A DNA stretch of 64,000 bases, taken from NCBI RefSeq assembly GCF_023100725.1, contig NZ_CP095501.1:3286001-3350000 (forward strand). Reading direction: 5' to 3'. The position numbers were made by a program, and so were the translations under genes. Positions 25,227 through 34,195 of this stretch are shown here, piece after piece (position 1 is the stretch's first letter; every line of letters starts with the position of its first letter). The stretch comes from Arthrobacter antioxidans (lineage in GTDB: Bacteria; Actinomycetota; Actinomycetes; Actinomycetales; Micrococcaceae). The notes under the pieces were generated by a model that saw nothing but the letters and a program-made list of their open reading frames with translations, made no database searches and was not told the DNA's origin.

Positions 25227-26966
25227 ATGTCTGAGATCGCCCCCCTCCTGCACGGCGAGGACCTGTCCTCCCCCGATGCCTTCCATGCACCGCTCCACAC
25301 CCCGTCCGAGGGCGACCAGTGGTGGCGCTCGTCCGTCATCTACCAGGTGTACCCGCGGTCGTTCCGCGACTCGAACGGTGACGGGATGGGCGACCTCCCG
25401 GGCATCACGGCCGAGCTGGGGCACCTCGCCGAGCTCAGCATCGACGCGCTCTGGCTCTCGCCGTTCTTCACCTCGCCCCAGCGCGACGGCGGCTACGACG
25501 TCGCGGACTACTGCGACGTCGACCCCCTGTTCGGCACGCTCGCCGACTTCGACGCGCTCGTGGCCCGTGCGGACAGCCTGGACATCCGCGTGATCGTCGA
25601 CCTCGTACCCAATCACTGCTCCAGTGAGCACGTGCTCTTCCGGGCCGCGCTCGCGGCTCCCGCGGGCTCCGCGGAACGCGCGATGTTCATCTTCCGGGAC
25701 GGCCGCGGCGCCGACGGCAGCGAGCCGCCCAACAACTGGCAGTCGCACTTCGGCGGGCCGGCCTGGACCCGCGTCGTCGACGCCGACGGCACGCCCGGCC
25801 AGTGGTACCTCCACCTGTTCGACTCCTCGCAGCCCGACTTCAACTGGGACAACCCCGCGGTGCGGGCCGAGTTCGAGAGGGTCCTGCGCTTCTGGCTCGA
25901 CCGCGGCGTCGGCGGCTTCCGCGTGGACGTGGCCCATGCCCTCATCAAGGCCGAGGGGCTGCCGGACTGGGGCGGACGCGCCGACGGCGGATCCTCCGAG
26001 GGCTTCCCCGGCTGGGAGGCGCCCATGTTCGGCCAGGAGGAGATCCACGACATCTACCGGCAGTGGCGCGCCATCCTCGCCGAGTACGACGGCGAGCGCA
26101 TCCTGTGCGCGGAGGCCTCGATCGATCCCCTGCCGCGGCTCACGAACTGGGTCCGTTCCGACCAGATGCACCAGGCCTTCAACTTCGCCTACCTCCACCA
26201 CCCGTGGAACGCGCACGGCCTCCGGCACGTCATCTCCTCCTCCCTCACCGCGTTCGACGCCGTGGACGCCCCCACCACCTGGGTGCTGAGCAACCACGAC
26301 GTCGTCCGGCACGCCAGCCGCTTCGGCCTGACGGACGGCCCGCCGCGGGGCGGTGACGGCATCGGCCGTTCGGACGCGCAGCCCGACACCGCGACCGGCC
26401 TCGCCCGCGCCCGTGCCGCGTCGCTCGCCATGTTCGCGCTGCCCGGCGGGATCTACCTCTACCAGGGCGAGGAGCTCGGCCTGCCCGACCACACCGCCAT
26501 GCCCGACGACGCGCGGCAGGACCCGACCTTCGTCCGCACGGCCGGCGAGAGGATCGGCCGCGACGGATGCCGCGTCCCCCTTCCCTGGCAGGCCGAGGCG
26601 CCCGCGTTCGGGTTCGGGGACGCCGAGGCGCCCGCGGCACCGTGGCTGCCGCAGCCGGAGGGCTGGGCGGACTACGCCCGCGACGTGCAGTCCGTCGACC
26701 CCGAGTCCACCCTCTCGCTGTACCGGACGGCCCTGCAGCTCCGCCGGGACCTGCGCCTCGGCGCCGGATCCCTCAGCTGGTCCCGGAACTTCGAGTGTTC
26801 CGACGTCGTGGCGTTCCGCAACGGCGAGGTGCTGGTGGTGCTCAACATGGGCGAGTTCGCCGCTCCCCTGCCGGAGGGCACCGTCATCGCCGCCAGCACG
26901 CCGGGCTCGGTCACGGAGGGCATGCTCGCCCCGAACGCCTGCGTCTGGCTGATGGCCGCCGGGTAG
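25227..26966 (+). CDS. aglA: GH13 alpha-glucosidase (maltase)
   Basis: This 579-residue cytoplasmic enzyme should release glucose from maltose and short maltodextrins. It opens with WWRSSVIYQVYPRSF, typical of oligo-1,6-glucosidase/alpha-glucosidase members of GH13. Catalytic residues are nucleophile D234 (GFRVDVAH), acid E296 (ILCAEAS) and D358 (LSNHDVV). The ATG at 25227 was preferred over one at 25218 because AGGA then sits eight bases upstream. It is divergent from malE, shares two operators with it, and is followed by a LacI regulator gene after a hairpin. An alpha-1,6 specificity cannot be excluded. Confidence 0.92.
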   Translation: MSEIAPLLHGEDLSSPDAFHAPLHTPSEGDQWWRSSVIYQVYPRSFRDSNGDGMGDLPGITAELGHLAELSIDALWLSPFFTSPQRDGGYDVADYCDVDPLFGTLADFDALVARADSLDIRVIVDLVPNHCSSEHVLFRAALAAPAGSAERAMFIFRDGRGADGSEPPNNWQSHFGGPAWTRVVDADGTPGQWYLHLFDSSQPDFNWDNPAVRAEFERVLRFWLDRGVGGFRVDVAHALIKAEGLPDWGGRADGGSSEGFPGWEAPMFGQEEIHDIYRQWRAILAEYDGERILCAEASIDPLPRLTNWVRSDQMHQAFNFAYLHHPWNAHGLRHVISSSLTAFDAVDAPTTWVLSNHDVVRHASRFGLTDGPPRGGDGIGRSDAQPDTATGLARARAASLAMFALPGGIYLYQGEELGLPDHTAMPDDARQDPTFVRTAGERIGRDGCRVPLPWQAEAPAFGFGDAEAPAAPWLPQPEGWADYARDVQSVDPESTLSLYRTALQLRRDLRLGAGSLSWSRNFECSDVVAFRNGEVLVVLNMGEFAAPLPEGTVIAASTPGSVTEGMLAPNACVWLMAAG

Positions 26967-26997
26967 GAGATCGGCGGAGGATCGGCAATGATCGGAC

Positions 26998-27022
26998 GGG
27001 GACACCCGGGTAGGGTGTCCCC
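26998..27022 (+). terminator. Hairpin between aglA and the LacI regulator
   Basis: GGGGACACCC and its exact complement enclose five bases, a perfect ten-pair stem. It lies between the aglA stop and the regulator's ribosome-binding site and could reduce read-through so that regulator levels stay low. Confidence 0.7.
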
Positions 27023-27050
27023 GTCACTGCTGCCACGTGGAAAGGGGACC

Positions 27051-28064
27051 ATGGCCGGCATCAAGGACGTCGCCCAGCTGGCCGGCGTGTCCACCGCGAC
27101 CGTGTCCCGGGCCCTCAGCGGCAACGGCCGGGTCTCCGAACGGTCGCGCGCCCGCGTCCTGCAGGCGGCGAGGGAGCTGGATTTCGTCGTCAGCTCCACG
27201 GCGTCCTCCCTGGCGTCCGGGCGGCACCGCAACATCGGCGTCGTCGTGCCGTCCGTGGCCCGCTGGTACTACTCCCAGATCGTGGACAGCCTCGCGGCGT
27301 CGCTCCTCACCGCCGGCTACGACCTCACGCTCTACAACCTGAACGAGGACGCCGGCCTCCGCGACCGCGTCCTGTCCGAGTTCCTGCTGCGCCAGCGCTG
27401 CGACGGCGTCATCCCGGTCTCCCTCGAACTGAGCAGGGAGGAACTGGGACAGCTCCTCGCCGTCGGCAAGCCCGTCGTGGGGATCGGCGGTCCGCTGCCC
27501 GGCGCCGAGACCTACAGCGTCAACGACCGCGAGATCGCGGAGCTCGCCACCGAGCACCTCATCACCCTGGGGCACCGGCGCATCGCCCACATCGGCGGGT
27601 CGGACGCCTTCGAGAACGATTTCCGGATCGCCGGCACGCGCCGCCACGGCTACGAGTCGGCGATGGCCGCGGCGGGGCTGGAGATCCTCGACTCCTGGCG
27701 GGTGGACGCCGACTTCACCATCCAGGGCGCGCACAGCCAGGCGAAGCAGCTCCTCGGCTACCCGCGGGACACCCCGACGGCCGTCTTCTGCGCCTCGGAC
27801 GAGATGGCCATCGGCGCCATCCTGGCCGCCCGCGAGCTGGGTCTGCGCGTCCCCGAGGACGTCTCCGTGATCGGCATCGACGGGCACGAGCTCGGTGAGG
27901 CGCTCGGCCTGACCACCGTGGCCCAGTTCCCGCAGCAGCAGGGCCAGCGCGCCGTCGAGCGCCTGCTGCAGATCCTGCAGGACCCCGGCGCCTACCGTCC
28001 CGCGCACCACTCCGCCCGGACCGCGCTGATCATCCGGTCGAGCACCGCCGCGCCGTCCACCTGA
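27051..28064 (+). CDS. LacI-family regulator of maltodextrin genes
   Basis: This 337-residue repressor has the LacI helix-turn-helix IKDVAQLAGVSTATVSRAL at residues 4-22, the hinge helix, and a periplasmic-binding-protein-like effector domain (about 60-335). The ATG at 27051 has an AAAGGGG ribosome-binding site. It lies directly downstream of the alpha-glucosidase gene, 1.9 kb from two consensus LacI operators. It is therefore the best candidate to repress malE-F-G-amylase and aglA until maltose or a maltodextrin is present. The effector is inferred, not visible in the sequence. Confidence 0.92.
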   Translation: MAGIKDVAQLAGVSTATVSRALSGNGRVSERSRARVLQAARELDFVVSSTASSLASGRHRNIGVVVPSVARWYYSQIVDSLAASLLTAGYDLTLYNLNEDAGLRDRVLSEFLLRQRCDGVIPVSLELSREELGQLLAVGKPVVGIGGPLPGAETYSVNDREIAELATEHLITLGHRRIAHIGGSDAFENDFRIAGTRRHGYESAMAAAGLEILDSWRVDADFTIQGAHSQAKQLLGYPRDTPTAVFCASDEMAIGAILAARELGLRVPEDVSVIGIDGHELGEALGLTTVAQFPQQQGQRAVERLLQILQDPGAYRPAHHSARTALIIRSSTAAPST

Positions 28065-28177
28065 CCCGGTACCGTCCCCGGGGACTTCCGGCCTCGGAGG
28101 TGCGTGTCGGGCTGCGACACGCCGTGCACCCTGACGGGGCCGGCGCCGAAGTCCCCGGCTCCGGCCCGGACGCACGA

Positions 28178-28209
28178 GGGCCCGGCACCCCGAGAGGGAT
28201 GCCGGGCCC
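28178..28209. terminator. Bidirectional terminator between LacI gene and pullulanase gene
   Basis: GGGCCCGGCA (28178-28187) pairs with TGCCGGGCCC (28200-28209), extended inward by three more pairs past a bulge. It sits in the convergent gap, 11 bases beyond the pullulanase stop. Confidence 0.75.
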
Positions 28210-28219
28210 CGGGGACGGA

Positions 28220-31200
28220 CTACCGCGCCTCGAACACCGCCACCGTGCGGGCCGGAACCGTGAAGGTCCCGTCCTGCGTGGCCGCGGACTGGCGGACGAC
28301 GTCGTCGCTCCCCTCCGCCTGGACGGCGTGCAGCGCGAAGCCCCTGCCGGCGGCGGCCGGGACGCGCTGGGAGGTGGGCTCGTCGGAGGCGTTGAAGACC
28401 ACCACGATGCCCTTCCGGCCGGGATCGACGTCGGGGCCGACGGTGTCGTCCAGGTGCATCACGATCACGCCGGGCGTCTGGTCGGGGCCGCTGCCCGGGA
28501 AGGACAGCTTCTGCTGGACGAGCCCGGCCGTGCCGAGGCTGAACAGCGGGCTGCCCTGCCGGATCCGCAGCAGCTCCTGCGCCTGCCCGCTCGCGGCCTC
28601 GATGTCCGCGGGCGAGGGCTTGAGTGCCGGGTCGGCCAGCAGCGGCTGCATGAACCCGTACTTCGCCTCGTTGTCCGCCCGCGGCGGCAGGCCCCGGCCG
28701 AAGCCGTTGTCCGTGCCCGTGTGGTCGAGGATGTTGAACCAGTCGCCGGAATCGTAGCTGTTGCGGTCCAGGGACTTGCTGCGCAGCGCCTCGCCACCCG
28801 CGTGCCAGAAGGAGACGCCCTGTCCCAGTGCGGTGGTGGAGAGCGCCAGGGTCTGCATCCTGACGCGGTCGGCCATCGGCGTGTCGGCCGGCAGCTTGAA
28901 CGCGAGCGCGTCGAAGAGCGTCTCGTTGTCGTGCGCCTCGACGTAGGTGATGCTCTCCTGGGGGTCCGCCGCGTACCCGGTCGGCGACCCGTTGTAGTCC
29001 ACGTCGGCGCCCGTGACCTGCTCACCGTTGCGGTCGGTGAACGTGTAGTCCTTCAGGTTGCCGGTCAGTCCCACCCGGATCTGGTCCTGCGACAGGAGCA
29101 GCTCGGCGCGCTGTTCGGCCTCCGTGCCGTTGCCGGCGACGCCGTTCGGGTCGGTCAGCAGCCCGGAGGCGAAGCCCTGGATCCGCGGATCCTCGTCGAA
29201 GGGCCCACCGCCGCGCACGGCGTCGCGGAGGCGGTCGTTGAACGTGCCGATGCCGGTGCCGGCCATCGTGGCCTGCGTGGCCTGGACGAACCGGGCGTTG
29301 TCCGCGACCTCCCCGAAGTTCCAGCCCTCGCCGTACAGGTAGATGGACCTGCCGTCCACGCCGTCGCGCTTGAGCGTCAGCTTGTCGAGGGCCGCGCGGA
29401 CGTCGAGGATGTTCTGCTTCGAGTGGTGCCCCATGAGGTCGAACCGGAACCCGTCGAGCTTGTAGGTGCGTGCGAGCGTCACGATCGAGTCGACCATCAG
29501 CTTGCCCATCATGGTGTGCTCGGTCGCCGTGTTCGGGCAGCACGTCGAGGTCTCGACGGCGCCCGACTCGGGGTTCAGGCGGTGGTAGTAGCCGGGTACG
29601 ATCCGGTCGAGGTTGTTGTCCGAGGCCTGACCGGCGCCCGCGGTGTGGTTGTAGACGATGTCCTGGATGACGCGCAGTCCCGACTCGTTGAGCGAGGCGA
29701 CCATGCCGCGGAACTCGCGGATGCGCGTGGCGTCCTCGGGGTTCGTGGAGTAGGAACCCTCCGGCGTCGTGTAGTGCAGGGGGTCGTACCCCCAGTTGAA
29801 GCCGTCCCGGGAGGCGACGTCGGTGACGCACTGCTGCTGTTCGGTGCTGTCGGGCGCGAACGCCTCGAGGTCGCAGGCGGGTTCGGCCTGCTGTGCGCGG
29901 TCCTCCTCGATGGTGCCGATGTCGTTCACGGGCAGGAGGTGGATGGCGTTGAGCCCGTTGTCCGCCAGCTCCGAGAGCCGCTGCATGCCGGCGCTGTCCG
30001 GCCTGCTGAACGCGGCGTAGGTGCCGCGTTCGGCCTCGGGCACGGTGGTGTCGGTGATCGAGAAGTCGCGCACGTGGAGTTCGTAGACGGACAGCTCCTC
30101 GGGGCGATCGAGGGCCGGTTTCGGCAGGCGCGCCCACGACGACGGCATGAGCGACGGGTCCGTGAGGTCCACGAACAGGGACCGCTCCGAGTTCGTGGAC
30201 AGCCCGACGCTGTAGGGGTCGGTCACGAGGTTGTGTTCCACGGCGCCGGTCTCGGGGACGAAGACCTCGACGTCGTAGAGGTAGTACGCGCCGTCCCAGT
30301 CCTTCTCGCCGTCGACGCTCCAGACGCCGTCCTTGCCCGCGCGGAGCGGACGGGTGGCGATCGGGTCCCCACCCGAGCCGTCGCGGAAGACCTGCACGGA
30401 GACACTGCGGGCCGTCGGGGCCCAGAGATCCAGGTGGGGCTTCCTGCCCTTCCAGCTGAGGCCGAGCTGCTCGCGGGCGGCCCCTGCGTAGAGGTCGTCG
30501 AGCACGCCGGGCACCTGGACGCCCGTGGTGGCCAGGACCGTCCCGTCCGGCCCGACGGCGGCGAGGAGCAGCTGACCCTTGAGCAGGTCCCCGGCCTTCC
30601 GGGCGTCCTTCCTGCCGAGCGTCACCGTCGCGAGGTCGGCCAGATGGGGGTACCGCGCGGCGAGACGCGCGGGCAGGGCGTCCCTGCCGCGCTCGAGGTC
30701 GATGTAGCTGCCGCCCGTGACGTTCCCGTCGCCGGCGACGAGTCCGCCCTCCGGGGCGGAGTAGAGGCGGAAACGGGCATCGGCCGGCACCTCGGCACCC
30801 CAGGCGAGGGTGTCCGCGGTGAGCCAGTGCGCCGCCGTCGACCCGGTGGGTGCCTGGGGCGCGTCGCTCGAGACGACGTGGGTTCGGTGGTTGTAGGTGA
30901 AGGTCACGGGGCCGCCCGGAGCCTGCAGCGCCAGGTTCGCGCCACCGGCGGCGCCGTCGACGCCGTAGTTCTCACCCCAGGACCCATTCAGCGCCACCTT
31001 GTACTCGTAGGATCCGGCGGGGACGTCGAAGGTCGCCGACCAGGTGTCCGGCGCCCCGTCCACGGGGACGAGCCCCGTGGCTGCGCACTCCGGCTGCCAG
31101 TCGTCGGGGCAGCCGAGTTCTGCCTGGAGGGAACCCACGAGGGCCACCGTGCCCGGCGGGGTGGTGTGGTCGGCGAGCGCCGGCGCCGGCATGAGGGTCG

Positions 31201-31300
31201 CCAGGAGCGGCGCGGTCAGGACGACGGCGGCCAGCCGGGACCGGCGCCGAAGGGCCGGCCTCCCGCTGGTCCGGGGTGTGTCCGTGGTGTTCGGGGTCAT
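28220..31300 (-). CDS. pulA: Secreted pullulanase-type alpha-1,6-glucosidase
   Basis: This 1026-residue enzyme should cut alpha-1,6 branches in pullulan, glycogen or starch limit dextrins outside the cell. It has a Sec signal peptide (basic RRRSR, hydrophobic stretch, ALA-D cleavage near residue 44) and starch-binding/pullulanase N-terminal domains, including one with WSATFDVPAGSYEYKVALNG. The GH13 barrel carries the pullulanase variant FNWGYDP, a DGFRFDLMGHH nucleophile region, the YGEGWNFG acid and the EAHDNETL aspartate. The ATG at 31300 follows GGAAGGACC. No sortase signal or C-terminal anchor is visible. A divergent LacI gene probably controls it. Confidence 0.93.
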   Translation of the reverse strand: MTPNTTDTPRTSGRPALRRRSRLAAVVLTAPLLATLMPAPALADHTTPPGTVALVGSLQAELGCPDDWQPECAATGLVPVDGAPDTWSATFDVPAGSYEYKVALNGSWGENYGVDGAAGGANLALQAPGGPVTFTYNHRTHVVSSDAPQAPTGSTAAHWLTADTLAWGAEVPADARFRLYSAPEGGLVAGDGNVTGGSYIDLERGRDALPARLAARYPHLADLATVTLGRKDARKAGDLLKGQLLLAAVGPDGTVLATTGVQVPGVLDDLYAGAAREQLGLSWKGRKPHLDLWAPTARSVSVQVFRDGSGGDPIATRPLRAGKDGVWSVDGEKDWDGAYYLYDVEVFVPETGAVEHNLVTDPYSVGLSTNSERSLFVDLTDPSLMPSSWARLPKPALDRPEELSVYELHVRDFSITDTTVPEAERGTYAAFSRPDSAGMQRLSELADNGLNAIHLLPVNDIGTIEEDRAQQAEPACDLEAFAPDSTEQQQCVTDVASRDGFNWGYDPLHYTTPEGSYSTNPEDATRIREFRGMVASLNESGLRVIQDIVYNHTAGAGQASDNNLDRIVPGYYHRLNPESGAVETSTCCPNTATEHTMMGKLMVDSIVTLARTYKLDGFRFDLMGHHSKQNILDVRAALDKLTLKRDGVDGRSIYLYGEGWNFGEVADNARFVQATQATMAGTGIGTFNDRLRDAVRGGGPFDEDPRIQGFASGLLTDPNGVAGNGTEAEQRAELLLSQDQIRVGLTGNLKDYTFTDRNGEQVTGADVDYNGSPTGYAADPQESITYVEAHDNETLFDALAFKLPADTPMADRVRMQTLALSTTALGQGVSFWHAGGEALRSKSLDRNSYDSGDWFNILDHTGTDNGFGRGLPPRADNEAKYGFMQPLLADPALKPSPADIEAASGQAQELLRIRQGSPLFSLGTAGLVQQKLSFPGSGPDQTPGVIVMHLDDTVGPDVDPGRKGIVVVFNASDEPTSQRVPAAAGRGFALHAVQAEGSDDVVRQSAATQDGTFTVPARTVAVFEAR

Positions 31301-31394
31301 GGTGGTCCTTCCCCGACCCTGCGTCACTGCAGGCCGGACTGAGGAGGGGTGAATACCCTGATCCTAGGGACGCGGCGCGGCGAGCAGAAGAGCT

Positions 31395-31413
31395 TTGCAA
31401 AAGTTTCACGCAA
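31395..31413. promoter_or_regulatory. Possible LacI-type operator between pulA and second LacI gene
   Basis: TTGC-N11-GCAA forms a dyad, and inside it CTTTGCAAAAG is itself nearly symmetric. It lies 95 bases upstream of pulA and 40 bases upstream of the LacI gene. The spacing differs from the consensus at the mal operators, so the assignment is tentative. Confidence 0.35.
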
Positions 31414-31452
31414 TCTTTCGGGTCGAACGAAGGCCTGCGCTAGATTGGGGCC

Positions 31453-32511
31453 ATGACTCCCGGCAAGCGTACCGAGCGGCCGCGCCTGGACGACGTCGCC
31501 CGCACCGCCGGCGTCAGCGTGCCCACCGTGTCGCGCGTCCTGAACGGCAAGGGTGGGGCGTCCCAGGAGACCCGGCAGGCCGTCCTCGCGGCGATGGACA
31601 GCCTGGGCTACGAGCGGCCCTCCCGCACGGCAGGGCGCTCCAAGGGACAGATCGGCGTCGTCGTGCCGGACCTCGTGAATCCGATCTTCCCGGCGTTCGC
31701 CGGCGCCATCGCGGCCCTGCTGGCACCCAACGACTACATCCCCGCCCTGTGCACCCTGCCCGGCGGGGGCATCACCGAGGACGAGTACGTCGCCCTCCTG
31801 CTGGACCAGGGCGTCAGCGGGATCATCTTCGTCTGCGCCGCGCACTCCGACGGCCGGGCGAACCTGGAACGCTACCGGCGCCTGCGCGGGCGGGTGCCGT
31901 TCGTCCTCGTCAACGGCGCCAGGCCCGAGATCGACGCACCGTCCGTCTCCAACGACGACGCCACGGCCATCCGCACGGCTGTCCGGCACGTCGTGGCGCA
32001 GGGCCATCAGCGTGTCGGCTTCGCGACCGGTCCCGACCGCTTCATCCCGAGCCGCCGCAAGCTGGAGGGCTTCCGCTCCGGGCTGGTCCAGTTCCTCGGC
32101 GAGGACGACGCCGGGCCGCACATCGCGACGAGCATGTTCACCATCGAGGGCGGGCAGAGCGCGGCGAACGAGCTCATCGACTCGGGACACACGGCGATCA
32201 TCTGCGCTTCGGACGTCATGGCCCTCGGTGCCGTCCGCGCCGCGCAGACCCGGGGCCTCAGGGTGCCGGAGGACATCTCTGTGGTCGGCTTCGACGACTC
32301 CCCACTCATGGCCTTCACCGATCCGCCACTGACGACCCTGCGGCAGAACGTGGCGGCGATGGCGGAGGCTGCCGTCCACGCCCTGGTCACGGAGCTGGAC
32401 GGGGATCGGGTCACGCGGAACGAGATCCTGTTCCAGTCGGACCTGGTGGTCCGCGGTTCCACCGGGGCGGGACCCGCGGTGCGGACAGGCCCCGGGGTGT
32501 CCGGAGGCTAG
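31453..32511 (+). CDS. Second LacI-family regulator
   Basis: This 352-residue LacI/GalR-family protein has a helix-turn-helix LDDVARTAGVSVPTVSRVL near residues 12-30 and a full effector domain ending near 335. It is divergent from the secreted pullulanase, with a 152-base gap that holds a dyad, so local control of pullulanase and of itself is likely. It differs clearly in sequence from the first LacI protein at 27051 and may answer to a different sugar. It converges on hspR, with only 18 bases between the stops. Confidence 0.9.
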   Translation: MTPGKRTERPRLDDVARTAGVSVPTVSRVLNGKGGASQETRQAVLAAMDSLGYERPSRTAGRSKGQIGVVVPDLVNPIFPAFAGAIAALLAPNDYIPALCTLPGGGITEDEYVALLLDQGVSGIIFVCAAHSDGRANLERYRRLRGRVPFVLVNGARPEIDAPSVSNDDATAIRTAVRHVVAQGHQRVGFATGPDRFIPSRRKLEGFRSGLVQFLGEDDAGPHIATSMFTIEGGQSAANELIDSGHTAIICASDVMALGAVRAAQTRGLRVPEDISVVGFDDSPLMAFTDPPLTTLRQNVAAMAEAAVHALVTELDGDRVTRNEILFQSDLVVRGSTGAGPAVRTGPGVSGG

Positions 32512-32529
32512 CTGCGCCTGGTCGGGCGC

Positions 32530-32970
32530 CTAGCTGCGCGACTGGTTGGCGGTCCGCGCCGACTCCGGGCGCCACACCATGAGCGCCTGGGTGCGGGCGC
32601 GGGGACGCTGCCCGCGGACGAGGGTGACGACGTCCCCCGCGAGACCCGCGGCGAACACCCGGCTCGACTCGGCCTGGACGCGACGGGCCGCCAGTTCGGA
32701 GGACAGCTCCGCGACGCGCGCCTGCAGGGCCGCGACCTGGTTCTCGAGGTCGAGGATCCGCCGGATGCCTTCCAGCGACACGCCTTCCTGCGACAGCCGC
32801 TGGACCTCGCGCAGGGTGCTGACGTCCTTCTGTGAGTAGCGCCGCGCCCGGCCCGGCGCACGGCTCGGCGTCACGAGCCCCAGCCGGTCGTACTGGCGGA
32901 GCGTCTGCGGGTGCATGTCGGCGAGCTCGGCGGCCACCGAGATGACATAGATGGGCAGGGTGTGGTCCAT
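32530..32970 (-). CDS. hspR: Heat-shock repressor HspR
   Basis: This 146-residue MerR-family regulator represses dnaK and clpB by binding HAIR repeats, in Streptomyces and Mycobacterium with DnaK as corepressor. The winged helix shows YVISVAAELADMHPQTLRQYDRLGLV (about 8-33) and the ARRYSQKD wing. A leucine-rich coiled coil (about 72-100) allows dimers. A basic tail of 40 residues follows. It is the last gene of dnaK-grpE-dnaJ-hspR, 64 bases after dnaJ. Three HAIR sites in this window (one before clpB, two before dnaK) are its expected targets. Confidence 0.95.
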   Translation of the reverse strand: MDHTLPIYVISVAAELADMHPQTLRQYDRLGLVTPSRAPGRARRYSQKDVSTLREVQRLSQEGVSLEGIRRILDLENQVAALQARVAELSSELAARRVQAESSRVFAAGLAGDVVTLVRGQRPRARTQALMVWRPESARTANQSRS

Positions 32971-33034
32971 GACGGACCTCCTTCCGATGCCGATGTTCCC
33001 GGGTGCTGCTCGGATGTGCCGTTCGGACGTGCTG

Positions 33035-34033
33035 TTACAGGCGCGCCTTCGCGGCCAGGCCTGCCCGCGGATCCGCGTCCTTCGTGGCGGCGCGGAACGT
33101 CTCCACGGCGGCTTCCGCCTCCTTCGAGAGGTTCTGCGGAACGACGACGTCGACGATGACCAGCAGGTCGCCGGTCGTCTTCGACGTCTTCACCCCCCGG
33201 CCCTTGAGCCGGAGCGTCCTGCCCGACGGCGTGCCGGCTGGTACCCGCATGGTGACCATCTCGCCGGTGAGCGTCGGCACCTTGATCTCGGCACCGAGCG
33301 CCGCCTCGGGGAATGTGACGGGCACGTGGACGCGGATGTTGTCGCCGTCGCGCTTGAAGAGCGGATGCTCCTTCACGTTCACGCTGACCATGAGGTCGCC
33401 GGGGCCGGCCTGGCCCGGCTGCCCCTTGCCCTTGACCCGGACCTTCTGGCCGTCGCGGATGCCGGCCGGGATGCGGACGTCGATCTGCTCCCCGGAGGGT
33501 TCGCGCAGCCCGATCGTCGTGCCGTTGATGGCACCGCCGAAGGAGATGGACGTGCTCGCCGTACGGTCCGCGCCCTTCTGCGGGCGGGTGGACTGGAACC
33601 CGCCGGGAAATCCGCCGCCGCCGCCCATGCCCCCGCCACCGAACAGGTCGGCGAATTCGGGGGGCAGGTTGCCGTTCGAGAACCCGGTGCGCTGGCGGGT
33701 GCCCGCGCCCTGGCCGAAGAGGTTGCCGAAGACGTCCTCGAAGCCGGCGTTGCCGCCGGCGCCGCCGCCCGCTCCGCCTGCGGAGAAGCGCGCGCCGCCC
33801 CCCATCGCGCGGATGGCGTCGTACTGCTGGCGCTCCTCGGCGTCGGACAGGACGGAGTAGGCCTCCGAGACGTCCTTGAAGGTGCGCTCCGACGCCGCGG
33901 CCCCCTGGTTCTGGTCGGGGTGGTGCTTGCGCGCGAGCTTCCGGTACGCCTTCTTGATCTCGTCACCGGACGCATCTTTGGAGACACCCAGGATCTTGTA
34001 GAAATCCTTGTCGACCCAATCCTGACTAGCCAA
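33035..34033 (-). CDS. dnaJ: DnaJ-type J protein lacking the zinc-finger domain
   Basis: This 332-residue cochaperone stimulates DnaK ATPase and delivers clients. The J domain (about 10-75) carries the HPD triad in KHHPDQN. A Gly/Phe-rich linker (about 80-150) follows, then two C-terminal beta-barrel substrate-binding domains. The four CxxCxGxG zinc motifs of classical DnaJ are absent, so it is a CbpA-like class B protein, as is usual for the operon-borne DnaJ of these actinobacteria. It starts at TTG (34033) with AAGGAG seven bases before. A long inverted repeat lies between it and grpE. Confidence 0.94.
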   Translation of the reverse strand: MASQDWVDKDFYKILGVSKDASGDEIKKAYRKLARKHHPDQNQGAAASERTFKDVSEAYSVLSDAEERQQYDAIRAMGGGARFSAGGAGGGAGGNAGFEDVFGNLFGQGAGTRQRTGFSNGNLPPEFADLFGGGGMGGGGGFPGGFQSTRPQKGADRTASTSISFGGAINGTTIGLREPSGEQIDVRIPAGIRDGQKVRVKGKGQPGQAGPGDLMVSVNVKEHPLFKRDGDNIRVHVPVTFPEAALGAEIKVPTLTGEMVTMRVPAGTPSGRTLRLKGRGVKTSKTTGDLLVIVDVVVPQNLSKEAEAAVETFRAATKDADPRAGLAAKARL

Positions 34034-34087
34034 TTGGCGTCTCCTTCCGTTGTTCTTCCGAATAAAAAGGTGAGTAAGCGGCGCAAG

Positions 34088-34180
34088 CCGGGGCAGCCCT
34101 CGAGGAAGGCGGCTTCAATATCTCCCGGCGAGCTCTGCGAGCAGGGAGATTTCGTTGCCGCCGTTCGAGGGCTGCTCCGG
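34088..34180 (-). repeat. Long imperfect inverted repeat between grpE and dnaJ
   Basis: Arms of about 37-39 bases (34088-34126 and 34144-34180) are complementary. The outer 16 positions match at 15 (CCGGGGCAGCCCTCGA against CCGGAGCAGCCCTCGA read from the other strand). The inner ATCTCCC blocks match exactly. The middle is looser. A small GCTC-TGC-GAGC stem fills the centre. The whole folds into one hairpin of about 93 bases on the dnaK-grpE-dnaJ transcript. It may cause processing or attenuation, or be a remnant of a miniature mobile element. Confidence 0.85.
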
Positions 34181-34195
34181 CGTTCACGGTGCTGA

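Noticed and set aside
28100..31342. 1080-codon open frame on the plus strand opposite the pullulanase gene
   Set aside because: It is the antisense of a clearly recognisable enzyme. High GC content keeps such frames open, and its product is His/Arg/Gly-rich with no domain.
32508..32538. Direct repeat CTAGCTGCGC at the convergent ends of the LacI gene and hspR
   Set aside because: Only ten bases, overlapping both stop codons; likely chance in GC-rich sequence.
34088..34180. Ordinary rho-independent terminator between grpE and dnaJ
   Set aside because: Arms are far too long and interrupted, there is no T tract, and dnaJ and hspR are normally expressed with dnaK.
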